The notes under the pieces were generated by a model. That model made no database searches. It was not told where the DNA came from and saw nothing but the letters and a program-made list of their open reading frames with translations. The position numbers were made by a program, and so were the translations under genes. Shown here piece after piece: positions 8,034 to 16,571 of a DNA stretch of 64,000 nt (positions are counted from its first letter, which is position 1; each line of letters begins with the position of its first letter). This DNA comes from a bacterium (GTDB lineage Bacteria > Cyanobacteriota > Vampirovibrionia > Obscuribacterales > Obscuribacteraceae): the NCBI GenBank assembly GCA_018062085.1, contig JAGOSY010000023.1:1-64000 (forward strand), in the 5' to 3' direction.

Positions 8034-9217
8034 CCACGACAGATCAAGACACAACGAAAATTCCTGCACAAGAAGCCCCGGAGGCAACTACAAAACCTTT
8101 GCCAAATGAGCAACCTGAGCCACCATTAGTAAAAGAAGTAAAGGAGAAAGTAGGGGAGCCCGTTAAGGCCCCGCGACCGTTTTCTGCTTTTAATGACTCT
8201 CCCTTTAAGCCCCATGCTTTTCAAGCAAGGGCACAGCTGGTCGCCAAAGAGAGACCTTTGGTGATTATTACTCCTAAGGCCTATCAACAAATGCTGCTTT
8301 ATGTCGAAATAGCTGACAAAGAAGTCGGTTGGATGGGCACAGTCAGTCATTTGGAGAGTAATTGCTTTTTAATTGAAGAGACTTTTCTGCTTGAGCAAGA
8401 AGTAAGCGCTGTTGAAACTGAGCTTTCAGTAGAAGGGTGCAGCAAATTGGCAGACGAATTGCTCATGCGCGGTGAAGAAGGTTTCAATCTTATTAACAAG
8501 ATGCGCTTCTGGGGTCACTCTCACGTGCGCATGGGTACGAGCCCATCAGGAACAGATGAGAGTACCATGCTGCGCTTTCGCGATGAAAATCTCGACTGGT
8601 ATGTTCGCGGTATTTTCAACAAACATGGTAGAGCCGAGTTTAGTGTCTATTTCTTTGATATTGGCTTTGCTGTTTGTGATGTCGACTGGTGTGTGATTGA
8701 TTTGGCGACGGGTGAGAATCTCACGCCAAAGGTTACTTCGTTCTTTTCTAGCCCCTATCGTGACTATAGCTACGACCGCCCGAAGACTGTCTCTATAGAG
8801 CAGCAGGCAGAAGTCGCTATGCCAGAAGATATAGCATCCGAGAGAGCAAGAAAGTATGAGCGCGGAGGTTTGTCACAGCGTCTTGTGCCTAGTGATGAAT
8901 TAAGAGCGCAAGTTCAAGCCGAGTTTGCTGCCAAAGTGGTAGACCGAGTCTATAGCTACGGTGGTTTTGGTGGCTTGTTTTCGATCTTTTCGAGCCCTGG
9001 CGATTCTAGGCCTGAAGTGGTAGCTGGCCAACCATATATGGAAGATGCTCAAGCCAATGTCCAGCCAAAGTTTCAACATGGGCAGCCAGCGCAACATAAC
9101 TTGGCACCCTCGCCTCAGTCTGACCGTCAGAGACAGCGCCAATTCGACGTGCCTCAAAGTGAGACTAGCTGGTGTCCGCAATGGCTCAGAGACATCTACC
9201 ATGATCTCTTCAACTAA
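8030..9217 (+). CDS. JAMM/MPN-family isopeptidase (PRTRC A-like)
   Basis: A 395-residue protein. Residues 1-60 are disordered and rich in Pro, Glu and Lys. The JAB/MPN domain (about 75-230) has the complete JAMM zinc signature: Glu98 in KEVGWMG, then His163-x-His165 and seven residues on Ser173-x-x-Asp176. The family includes Rpn11 and bacterial RadC-like and JAB proteases, which cleave isopeptide bonds or trim ubiquitin-like precursors. It is therefore the likely processing or deconjugating enzyme for the modifier at 4647, and could remove the short tail after Gly117. The C-terminal ~150 residues are Gly/Gln-rich and probably flexible. It overlaps the upstream E2-like gene by four bases. Confidence 0.8.
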   Translation: MTTTDQDTTKIPAQEAPEATTKPLPNEQPEPPLVKEVKEKVGEPVKAPRPFSAFNDSPFKPHAFQARAQLVAKERPLVIITPKAYQQMLLYVEIADKEVGWMGTVSHLESNCFLIEETFLLEQEVSAVETELSVEGCSKLADELLMRGEEGFNLINKMRFWGHSHVRMGTSPSGTDESTMLRFRDENLDWYVRGIFNKHGRAEFSVYFFDIGFAVCDVDWCVIDLATGENLTPKVTSFFSSPYRDYSYDRPKTVSIEQQAEVAMPEDIASERARKYERGGLSQRLVPSDELRAQVQAEFAAKVVDRVYSYGGFGGLFSIFSSPGDSRPEVVAGQPYMEDAQANVQPKFQHGQPAQHNLAPSPQSDRQRQRQFDVPQSETSWCPQWLRDIYHDLFN

Positions 9218-9258
9218 GGCTATCTTTCCAATTGCAATTAAACGGAAACAAACTACAT

Positions 9259-9975
9259 ATGAACAACATTGATACCACTCGTCACGTCGATGTATTCTCA
9301 CCTGATGCTTTTGGCAAACGTCGCATTGATGTCATTGGTGCCGGTGCTAGCGGTTCGCGCATTGTCTTAGCTTTAGCAAAGCTTGGTCTAGAAAACATCC
9401 ATGTCTTTGATTTCGACATTGTCGAAGCTCACAACATTGCCAATCAGGTGTTTAGTCAAGCCGATATAGGTCGACCAAAAGTTGAGGCCTTGCGCGATAT
9501 TGTAAAAGCCCATACTGGTTTAGGGATTACTATCTATAACGAAAGAGTCGATGGCAGCCAGAAATTAGGTGATGTGGTTTTTCTTTTGACCGATACAATG
9601 TCATCACGCAAAGAAATTTGGCAAAAAGCAATACGCTTCAAAGTTGCAACTAAGCTCATGATTGAAACAAGAATGGGTGTTGACCAAGGTCGAGTCTATG
9701 TCGTTAACCCCACTCGCATGGCTCAGGTTAAGGGCTGGGAAGAGACTCTCTATGACGATGATGTGGCTGAGGTTTCGGCCTGCGGTAGCACTATTTCGGT
9801 GGGGCCTACAGCTGAGTTCCTCTCTGGCCTAGCCGTTTGGCAGCTAATACGCTGGCTCAATATCGAAACTGGCAAAACAGTTGACGGAGGCGTCAGCGAC
9901 ACTCTTGACCATGAAATTATTTTCTGCCTGCGTCCGCCAACCATACTTACTCGGCAGTTTGATCAAGCAATTTAG
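9259..9975 (+). CDS. E1/ThiF-like adenylyltransferase of the ubiquitin-like cassette
   Basis: A 238-residue ThiF/MoeB/E1-superfamily protein. The Rossmann loop GAGASG (27-32) is followed by the acidic strand end VFDFDIVEAHN and NQVF, the usual nucleotide-binding set. The candidate thiol is Cys175 in SACGSTISVGPTAE, close to the C-terminal pattern of PRTRC ThiF proteins. These enzymes adenylate the C-terminus of a beta-grasp protein. I chose ATG 9259 over a TTG at 9232, which would only add a short tail. It is much shorter than eukaryotic E1s and has no separate Ubl-fold or Cys domain, as expected for a minimal bacterial system. A small inverted repeat covers its stop codon. Confidence 0.8.
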   Translation: MNNIDTTRHVDVFSPDAFGKRRIDVIGAGASGSRIVLALAKLGLENIHVFDFDIVEAHNIANQVFSQADIGRPKVEALRDIVKAHTGLGITIYNERVDGSQKLGDVVFLLTDTMSSRKEIWQKAIRFKVATKLMIETRMGVDQGRVYVVNPTRMAQVKGWEETLYDDDVAEVSACGSTISVGPTAEFLSGLAVWQLIRWLNIETGKTVDGGVSDTLDHEIIFCLRPPTILTRQFDQAI

Positions 9976-9985
9976 CTTAGCTAAA
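9971..9985. repeat. Inverted repeat over the E1 stop codon
   Basis: TTTAGC (9971-9976) pairs with GCTAAA (9980-9985); the TAG stop at 9973-9975 lies in the stem. No T-tract follows. Confidence 0.4.
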
Positions 9986-10046
9986 TATTCAATTAGTTAA
10001 GTTCAACTATAGGCTCATGGGCCTTGCCCGTGAAGGATTTTCCCAA

Positions 10047-12410
10047 ATGATGGAAATCACCCATCCACTTCAACGAGCGTTGAAGTATGCCGATGGCGAA
10101 GTTCGAAAGTTGGGAAGAACAGACATCAATTCGCTGTTTCTTCTCATAGGAATTTTGCTTGAGGGCAATAATGCTAGTGCTAGAATTTTCTTTGAAAACC
10201 AAGTTGATGAGCAGTGTTTGCGCTTAGCTTATAACAAAAGAGCTGTCAGTGAACAATTGTATGAATTCAAGTTGCCAGGGCTAGCGGCTCTGATGACTAG
10301 AGATTTGGTAGAAGCACTAAATAGTGCCGCTGAATTCTCTGACGAAAAGCAACTAGATTCAATTTCTACTGAGTTCTTAGTGCTTACATTGTTGCGTCAG
10401 AACGAGAACCTGCGTCAGTTGCTCCTGGCTCATTCTCTAAGTCGTGTGCAACTGGAGGCAATTGAGACTGCCTTGGGTATAGAAATTGCCAAGCAAGTAG
10501 CTAGTACTAAATCTAGTGCGAATGCTACTGCAAATGTCGACGATTCTGCTGTCAGTCGTGGCCTTGAACCACTGGATGCGAACAATAAGTCTAGCGCTTC
10601 TTGTGATAGCAAAGGCTGTGGCTCTGCATTGCAGCAGTTTACTGTCGATCTCACTGCTCTAGCAAAAGCTAACAAGCTTTCGCCAATGATTGGAAGAAAC
10701 GCTGAAGTGGCGAGAGCAATTCAAATTTTGTGTCGCAAAAGCAAGAACAACCCTGTGCTCATTGGCGAAGCCGGTGTCGGTAAAACAGCCATTGTTGAGG
10801 GTATTGCTCAGCTGATTGAGAAGGTTCAAGTGCCATCGCTCTTGCGGGGTAAGCGTCTGCTACAGCTGAATTTAACAGCTATGCTGGCGGGCACATGCAG
10901 CCGTGGCGCTTTTGAAGAGCGCCTGCAAAATGTCATTGCCGAGGTCAAGAAAGCCGGTAACATCATACTCTTTCTTGATGAATTGCACACTCTCGTCGGT
11001 GCTGGTGCTACCAGTGGTTCAATGGATGCTGCCAATGCTCTGAAGCCAAGTTTGGTTCGAGGAGAGATTAGCATTATTGGCGCCACAACAATTAGTGAAT
11101 ATCGACAAAGTATTGAAAATAAAGATGCTGCTCTCGCCCGTCGTTTTCGAAAAGTGCCAGTAGACCAACCTTCTATCGACCAAACTATTGAGATTCTTCG
11201 CGGTTTGAAGGCTGGTTATGAGAGCCATCATGGCCTAGAGATTGCCGATGAGGCTCTTTGCGCCGCAGCTAAGTTATCAGATCGTTATGTCAGTGAAGGT
11301 TTTCTGCCTGATAAGGCCATTGATCTACTTGATGAAACTTGCAGTCTAACTGTTATTCGAGCTGAATTGCTGCTCGTTTCAAGTGAGCCAAAAGTAACCA
11401 AAATTGTCACTGCCAAGCTGATTGAGGAAGTACTAAGCCTGACCACGGGTATCCCAATGTCAGCACTAGACGAGGATGAATCGGCTCGACTGCTCAATTT
11501 AGAAGTTGAGTTACATAAGCAGGTTGTAGGACAGGCACAGGCTGTTAGCGCTCTTGCTCGCGCTGTTCGTCGCGGCCGCGCTGGTATGAAAAGCCCTGAT
11601 CGCCCAGCTGGTGCCTATCTTTTTGTTGGACCCACTGGTGTCGGCAAGACTCATCTGGCTAAGGCCTTGCAGCGTTTTATATCGAGCACGGAAAAAGACC
11701 TAATCAGGTTGGACATGACTGAGTATATGGAGCGCCATTCGGTTGCCCGTTTGATTGGTGCACCTCCTGGCTATGTTGGGTATGGTGAAGGCGGAAAACT
11801 CACAGAAGCAGTTCGTCTCAAGCCTTATTCGGTGATTTTGTTAGATGAGGTAGAAAAGGCACACCCTGATGTCTTCAATTTGCTCTTGCAGGTGCTTGAC
11901 GATGGCAGACTTACTGATGGACAGGGACGTACTGTTGATTTCAAGAATACGATTGTAATTATGACTTCTAATCAAGGAGCAAGAATCATCCAAGAGGCTT
12001 TGAAAAATAGGACAGAAATTCCACAAGATCAGTTGAACGCTGAGATCAAGGTACTGTTTTCGCCTGAATTGATTAATCGTCTTGATGAAGTGATTTGCTT
12101 TAGACCTCTTTCGCTCGATGATGTCGCTCAAGTGTTAGATCTACTCTTGGCTCAAATGGTTAAGCTGCTGCCGAAAGATGTTGCCTTAGAGCTTGATGAA
12201 GATGCAAAACTCTTCCTTTTGGTTGAAGGTTATGACGTACAGAATGGGGCAAGACCAATGCGCCGAGCCCTGACCCGTTATTTGGAAGATCCAATTTCAG
12301 AACTGATTTTAGCGAAACGGCTTAGCCCTGGTGACACTATTGTTGTCAGTGAGCTTAAGCAGGTTTTGCACTTTGATATCAGGTCAAAAGCAGTTTCACT
12401 ACAAAAGTGA
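10047..12410 (+). CDS. Clp/Hsp100-type two-ring AAA+ unfoldase (ClpA/ClpC-like)
   Basis: A 787-residue Hsp100 ATPase. An N-domain (about 1-150) with the Clp_N pattern is followed by a variable linker (150-200), ring D1 with Walker A GEAGVGKT (from 240) and a FLDELHTLVGAG Walker B, and ring D2 with GPTGVGKT (from 528), LLDEVEKAHPDVF and the arginine-finger stretch PELINRLDE. The linker between rings is short, so there is no ClpB middle domain. After TSNQGAR I see no IGL/IGF/LGF tripeptide of ClpP-docking unfoldases, so it may act without ClpP. I chose ATG 10047 because GAAGGA lies 9 bases before it. Directly downstream of the E1 gene, it may act on tagged proteins. Confidence 0.85.
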   Translation: MMEITHPLQRALKYADGEVRKLGRTDINSLFLLIGILLEGNNASARIFFENQVDEQCLRLAYNKRAVSEQLYEFKLPGLAALMTRDLVEALNSAAEFSDEKQLDSISTEFLVLTLLRQNENLRQLLLAHSLSRVQLEAIETALGIEIAKQVASTKSSANATANVDDSAVSRGLEPLDANNKSSASCDSKGCGSALQQFTVDLTALAKANKLSPMIGRNAEVARAIQILCRKSKNNPVLIGEAGVGKTAIVEGIAQLIEKVQVPSLLRGKRLLQLNLTAMLAGTCSRGAFEERLQNVIAEVKKAGNIILFLDELHTLVGAGATSGSMDAANALKPSLVRGEISIIGATTISEYRQSIENKDAALARRFRKVPVDQPSIDQTIEILRGLKAGYESHHGLEIADEALCAAAKLSDRYVSEGFLPDKAIDLLDETCSLTVIRAELLLVSSEPKVTKIVTAKLIEEVLSLTTGIPMSALDEDESARLLNLEVELHKQVVGQAQAVSALARAVRRGRAGMKSPDRPAGAYLFVGPTGVGKTHLAKALQRFISSTEKDLIRLDMTEYMERHSVARLIGAPPGYVGYGEGGKLTEAVRLKPYSVILLDEVEKAHPDVFNLLLQVLDDGRLTDGQGRTVDFKNTIVIMTSNQGARIIQEALKNRTEIPQDQLNAEIKVLFSPELINRLDEVICFRPLSLDDVAQVLDLLLAQMVKLLPKDVALELDEDAKLFLLVEGYDVQNGARPMRRALTRYLEDPISELILAKRLSPGDTIVVSELKQVLHFDIRSKAVSLQK

Positions 12411-12418
12411 AACTGCTT
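12388..12418 (+). terminator. Long hairpin overlapping the Clp stop codon
   Basis: AAGCAGTTTCACT (12388-12400) pairs perfectly with AGTGAAACTGCTT (12406-12418), a 13-bp stem with a 5-nt loop. The TGA stop at 12408-12410 is inside the stem. No strong T-tract follows, so it could be a terminator, an mRNA end stabiliser, or both. Confidence 0.6.
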
Positions 12419-12534
12419 GTAGCCAGCTCTATCACAATTTATCAAAAGCACGAGATCAGGCGGAACTAGCAAGCAACCTGGTTTTACCTTTCAAATAAGG
12501 GACTATTCTTCCACTAAAACCGTAAACAAAAAGA

Positions 12535-12912
12535 ATGAAACAAACCAAATTACTCAAATTCGCATTTAGTGTATCAGTACTTCTGATAGCGAGCTGCGCG
12601 ACACTCGATTTTTCCAAAGCTTCTTACCTCAACGGAAGAAGCCAGGTTAAGTATGAACAAACCATTGCGACAGACTGGGACAACATCACCATTAAGATCT
12701 TCGAACCAGGCACATACCACGTGGCCTTTTCGAAAATCCCGGCCCAGAACAGCACTGCCAATACCGAAGTGATAGCACTGCCTCAAGACTTCGACATCAC
12801 AGTTGAAAAAGCTCCATGGGTGCATTTCATCTATCAGCACTATCTTCCCACCCAGTTATTGCGTGTCACTATTACTCATAACGGGCAGACTGAGTGGCAC
12901 GATTTCAAATAA
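12535..12912 (+). CDS. Small lipoprotein
   Basis: A 125-residue protein with a lipoprotein signal peptide: basic start (MKQTKLLKF), a hydrophobic core, and a lipobox LIASC with the acylated Cys at about residue 21. The rest is a compact, probably beta-rich domain (ITIKIFEPGTYHVAFS, LRVTITHNGQTEWHDF), so it should sit on the outer face of the cytoplasmic membrane or in the periplasm. The upstream ribosome binding site is weak (AAAAAGA). It lies between the Clp ATPase and the radical SAM gene and is separated from both by hairpins, so it may have its own expression. No family recognised. Confidence 0.6.
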   Translation: MKQTKLLKFAFSVSVLLIASCATLDFSKASYLNGRSQVKYEQTIATDWDNITIKIFEPGTYHVAFSKIPAQNSTANTEVIALPQDFDITVEKAPWVHFIYQHYLPTQLLRVTITHNGQTEWHDFK

Positions 12913-13006
12913 TCGTGCTCACAGCAATTTCACTGGAGTATCAATATTGAGTCGGTTTTTCGGCAATAAGCCTGAGCTACTGTCTCCTGTTCTCTTTTTC
13001 CACTAG

Positions 13007-13036
13007 GTGCGAACAGTGCTGCAAGCCTGTTTGCAC
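13007..13036. repeat. Inverted repeat upstream of the radical SAM gene
   Basis: GTGCGAACAG (13007-13016) pairs with CTGTTTGCAC (13027-13036), 10 bp with one wobble, 50 bases before the radical SAM start. There is no T-tract. Confidence 0.5.
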
Positions 13037-13085
13037 CAGTATTCAATCAATTATTCATTTGTGAAGATTCTCACTAGGAAACGCC

Positions 13086-14000
13086 ATGAGTAAAATCTTT
13101 AGACTGTTAACCCCCATAGTTGGTGGCTTAGCCTGTAATGCCCGTTGCCCCTTTTGTATCGCAGGAATGACTCCGGAAAATGGTGTCACAGGCAAGGCCC
13201 CAACGCCTGATTTAAGTGCTTTTGCTAAGGTCTGTGCCTTTGCTAAGACCCACCAATGCGATAGCTTATTGCTCACTTCAAAAGGTGAGCCTACTCTCTG
13301 GCCAGAGCAGGTTTTGCAGTATCTGAAAATTCAGCGCGCCTTTGACTTTAAGTCTGTGGAATTGCAAACCAACGGCATTCCTATTGCCGATCGTAAAATA
13401 GTGACGAGCCAGCACTTGCGTCAGTGGCGTGAGTATGGCTTGAAATTGATTGCTATTTCGCTTGTTCATTATGATGCTGAGCGTAATAGACAGACCTATT
13501 TGCCCCATCGGCAAGCATACATTGACTTGCCCGAATTGATAGCCCATCTGCACAGTTTCGGCTATGCCGTGCGCCTGGCCGTGGTGATGTTGCGCGGAGA
13601 AATTGACAGCTCAGCAGAGTTGCAAAAAATGATGGATTTTGCTCGCTGCAATAGAGTCGAGCAGCTTACGATTCGTCCTGTTAACAAGCCAGAATCGAGC
13701 CGTGACGATGAAATTACTAGCTTCGTTGCCGACAATTTTTTGCCCGATAGCTCTAAGGCTGAAATACAAGCATACCTCCAAAGCGCCGGTACGGTGGTTG
13801 AGCAGTTGCCTTGGGGTGGTTGCGTATATGACGTGGATGGTCAAAATGTTTGTTTGACCAATTCACTAACTAAGGCTGATGAAGATATTGGCAGGCAGCT
13901 TATCTTCTTTCCTGATGGCAGAGTGAGCGACGACTGGCAAAAAGAAGGGGTCTCTTTAGATGCCTTTGCCCAGGTTCGGAATAACCAAGACTCAAAATAA
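13086..14000 (+). CDS. Radical SAM enzyme
   Basis: A 304-residue radical SAM protein. The 4Fe-4S cluster site CNARCPFC (Cys17, Cys21, Cys24; CxxxCxxC spacing) is close to the N-terminus, and LLTSKGEPTLWPE matches the GEP-type glycine-rich SAM-binding region after it. Family members generate a 5'-deoxyadenosyl radical for varied chemistry. No SPASM or B12 domain is evident; a late CVYDVDGQNVC pair of cysteines could bind a further metal. It precedes a PLP aminotransferase-like gene by 15 bases, so the two probably act in one pathway. Substrate unknown; a small molecule or a peptide are both possible. Confidence 0.8.
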   Translation: MSKIFRLLTPIVGGLACNARCPFCIAGMTPENGVTGKAPTPDLSAFAKVCAFAKTHQCDSLLLTSKGEPTLWPEQVLQYLKIQRAFDFKSVELQTNGIPIADRKIVTSQHLRQWREYGLKLIAISLVHYDAERNRQTYLPHRQAYIDLPELIAHLHSFGYAVRLAVVMLRGEIDSSAELQKMMDFARCNRVEQLTIRPVNKPESSRDDEITSFVADNFLPDSSKAEIQAYLQSAGTVVEQLPWGGCVYDVDGQNVCLTNSLTKADEDIGRQLIFFPDGRVSDDWQKEGVSLDAFAQVRNNQDSK

Positions 14001-14015
14001 TAGCCGGGAGCGACA

Positions 14016-15353
14016 ATGAGAAAATTTGAGGTGACTGCCTTCGAACCAATGAAGGCAGTTTATAGCTATTTGTTTAGCGATACAAGAGATGTTTTAAAGC
14101 GCGTTGGTCCCTTCATTCATCCCGACTTGTTTCGCGTTACTACAGAGGCTTCTAGGGCGGGCCAGATTCTTTCTAATTTGGTTACGCCTGCCCTTGAGGT
14201 TACCGCCACAGGCGAAGGCAAGCTCGATTTAGACATGATTCACCAGCCCATCATTGAACGTGTCGTTGATGCTTATGCTCATCGAGTGCTGGGCTTAAAG
14301 CACTTTGCCTTTAGGTATCCTGGCCAAGGTAGCTCTGAAGGTATTTTTCATCTATTGGTTAGATTGCGCACCCAGGGAGTCACTACAATTCATGTGCTTA
14401 GAGGCGAGTATGAAGGCTATGGCGCTCAAGCAAAGAATCTAGGCATGAGAGTGGTGGAGCATGATTTAGAGGCGGTGCATGAACTGATAGAGCCGGGATA
14501 CTGGTTCATTAGTAACCCGTCAGCTAGTAATGGCAACCTTCTGCCTGAGCAATTCTTGCGAAGTCTGCTTGATGCAGGGCACCGGGTTATTTTTGACCTG
14601 GCTTACGTTGGTTTGACCCGTGAATATGTTTTTGATATGTCGCATCCAAACATTGTTGCGGTGGTGATTTCTTTTAGTAAGCCCTATGGCGTGTTTCGCT
14701 TGCGTTTAGGTGGGTTCATATTTACCCGCGAAGAGTTACCAACTTTCTATGGCAGCAAGTGGTTCAAAGACTGCGAGCGCCTTTTGCAAGCCTTGGTCTT
14801 GGCTGAGTCAATTGGACCAGATTATCTCTACCCTCGCTACAAGCCGGTGCAAGATGCCATTATTGCGGCCCTAAACGCTCGGTATCAACTAGGTCTAGTG
14901 GCTAGTGATGTCTTGTTATTGGCTCTGCTGGGCAAGCGAGAGGCTGAACGGCTTTCTTCTGATCAAAGGGCAATGATTGAGCCATACAAGCGTGGCGATT
15001 ACTACCGCTTTTGCTTGACCCCCTATTTTGAGCAGGCCGAAGCTCAAGGGTTTTGTCCTGAGTTCTATGCTCGCACTCAAGGAGGCAATTTAGTTGTTCA
15101 GAGTATTGACAATGGTGCCGACAAATTCAAGGAAGAAGACTTCCCTCTGCGCGTCTGGTTGCGACAGCACTACGATGAGCTGCCGGTCAACGAATGGGTA
15201 GCTGTCAATAGTGATGGTCTTGTGGCCCATGACGCCGATCTACTGAAGTTAGTAGATAAAGTGATTGCCTTGGGCCTGAGAGGGGTTGAGCTAACTTACA
15301 CTTTTACTGCCCCAACCGGTCTCAAGGTGACATGGTCAATCGCGGCTCAGTAG
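14016..15353 (+). CDS. PLP-dependent aminotransferase-like enzyme
   Basis: A 445-residue class I/II-type PLP enzyme. The core has GQGSSEGIF near the cofactor phosphate site, SNPSASNGNLLP in place of the NPxNPTG loop, VIFDLAYVGLT giving the Asp and Tyr that contact pyridoxal, and SFSKPYGVFRLRLGGF with Lys222 as the Schiff-base lysine. The family moves amino groups or does related chemistry on amino acids. The C-terminal ~140 residues are unlike standard aminotransferases, and may be a substrate-binding addition. A GGGAG site precedes the ATG. Being 15 bases after the radical SAM gene suggests a joint biosynthetic or modification step; the substrate cannot be told. Confidence 0.75.
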   Translation: MRKFEVTAFEPMKAVYSYLFSDTRDVLKRVGPFIHPDLFRVTTEASRAGQILSNLVTPALEVTATGEGKLDLDMIHQPIIERVVDAYAHRVLGLKHFAFRYPGQGSSEGIFHLLVRLRTQGVTTIHVLRGEYEGYGAQAKNLGMRVVEHDLEAVHELIEPGYWFISNPSASNGNLLPEQFLRSLLDAGHRVIFDLAYVGLTREYVFDMSHPNIVAVVISFSKPYGVFRLRLGGFIFTREELPTFYGSKWFKDCERLLQALVLAESIGPDYLYPRYKPVQDAIIAALNARYQLGLVASDVLLLALLGKREAERLSSDQRAMIEPYKRGDYYRFCLTPYFEQAEAQGFCPEFYARTQGGNLVVQSIDNGADKFKEEDFPLRVWLRQHYDELPVNEWVAVNSDGLVAHDADLLKLVDKVIALGLRGVELTYTFTAPTGLKVTWSIAAQ

Positions 15354-15407
15354 AGGCTTTTCGGTCTTACTAATTAGTCTTTCAAATCAACTTATTGGAA
15401 TCAAATT

Positions 15408-15764
15408 ATGGACGTTCTTATACTGTTACTGCTTTTAGCAGGCATTTTTGGCCTGGGCAATATTCTTCCTAGCGACTGGGCTGGTACATTCACTTCTAGT
15501 CGCACCGCATTTGAGGCCTGGGCAGCTCAATCACGGGTATTTATTTTTGGTTTGCCCGTGGTTCTTGCCCTAGGTATTTCTGAGTTAGGCCGCATCACTG
15601 ATAGTGGACCATCGGTCACACAGATGTTCGGCACTGGCTTCATTGGCTTCATTCTTTTCTCACTCTTTCTCAGTGGTAGCAGAGTGACTCATGTACGTCT
15701 TGGCATCAAAATGGCCTTCATTACCTGTGTCTTTGGTGTGATTTTTTCGCTGATTCTACGCTAA
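15408..15764 (+). CDS. Small membrane protein (118 aa)
   Basis: A 118-residue protein with four hydrophobic stretches (LILLLLLAGIFGLGNIL at the start, VFIFGLPVVLALGI, GFIGFILFSLFL and MAFITCVFGVIFSLIL at the end), so it is probably an integral membrane protein with four passes. TTGGAATC precedes the ATG. It follows the aminotransferase by 54 bases in the same direction. No family recognised. Confidence 0.55.
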   Translation: MDVLILLLLLAGIFGLGNILPSDWAGTFTSSRTAFEAWAAQSRVFIFGLPVVLALGISELGRITDSGPSVTQMFGTGFIGFILFSLFLSGSRVTHVRLGIKMAFITCVFGVIFSLILR

Positions 15765-15886
15765 CTCATGATTTAAGGCACAGACAATCAGTCATCACTG
15801 GATATGGTGACTAATCAATTTAAATGACCATATTGTCTGGTTTTGGAAAAATCTTGGCATGTGGTAACTCTTACAGAGAAAAACTG

Positions 15887-16258
15887 ATGAAAAACATGAA
15901 AGAAACAATTGCCTATTTGTTCGTTGTAGTAGGTGTCATCCTCTGGTTCATTGGAATCGTGCTTGCGACGGCAACAGGCAACGACGCTTCCTTTCTGGTC
16001 AATACCTCTTTGGCTGGTGGCTTGGCTTTACTCTTGGCTGCAGGAATTACTATCACTGTGGCTGAACTTCGCTCTGTGGTTGTTGCTGTCGCGGTCACTT
16101 TGTTCTTGGCTTTCGTCGGCGGCTGGGGCGCGGCTTGGACTTTCGCTGTCATGGGTGGAGGTGGCTTAGGTATTGGACTGGCTATCTGGCCTCAAAAAGA
16201 CTTGAATTTAGCACTCCCAGGCAGAGCTACTAATACATCACCAGACAACATCAACTAA
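15887..16258 (+). CDS. Small membrane protein (123 aa)
   Basis: The start at 15887 (MKNMKET) is preferred over an ATG at 15824 because it gives a conventional short basic N-terminus and follows CAGAGAAA. Four hydrophobic segments cover most of the protein (YLFVVVGVILWFIGIVL onward), ending in a polar tail. It is the last gene of the first plus-strand block. Function unknown. Confidence 0.55.
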   Translation: MKNMKETIAYLFVVVGVILWFIGIVLATATGNDASFLVNTSLAGGLALLLAAGITITVAELRSVVVAVAVTLFLAFVGGWGAAWTFAVMGGGGLGIGLAIWPQKDLNLALPGRATNTSPDNIN

Positions 16259-16571
16259 AAGCATCAACTAAAAATAGTTGTCAATCAAGTATTTGCTACC
16301 ATGGACGGTGGCACTCTAGTGATTCTAATTTCAAAGAGCCGAAAGCCCCTTTTTCTAGACTATTTCTCGATCCTTATAATATTATATTGTGTAGTGTTCT
16401 ACCCCGTAAATCTCGGTGCGCAACGCCTATGACTGGATATAGTTTAGGTGTAGGGCGACAGACAAAGGTGCCGATTTCCGCGCTATAATCTGCTCGCAGT
16501 TAGTGGTAGCCAAGGTGACCCTTTATTATTTTGTCGTGCGTCCACGATCTATAGCTCGCAGGCTTTTTTTT
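16259..16571 (+). promoter_or_regulatory. Promoter region of the giant kinase gene
   Basis: The 313-base gap contains two TATAAT hexamers, at 16375-16380 and 16484-16489. Neither has a convincing TTGACA at the usual distance. A start site near 16496 would leave a GTG at 16503 almost leaderless and give the ATG at 16572 a ~75-base leader, which is why I prefer the ATG. Confidence 0.4.

Noticed and set aside
9232..9258. TTG start nine codons upstream of the E1 gene
   Set aside because: ATG 9259 gives a normal N-terminus; the added codons show no conserved feature.
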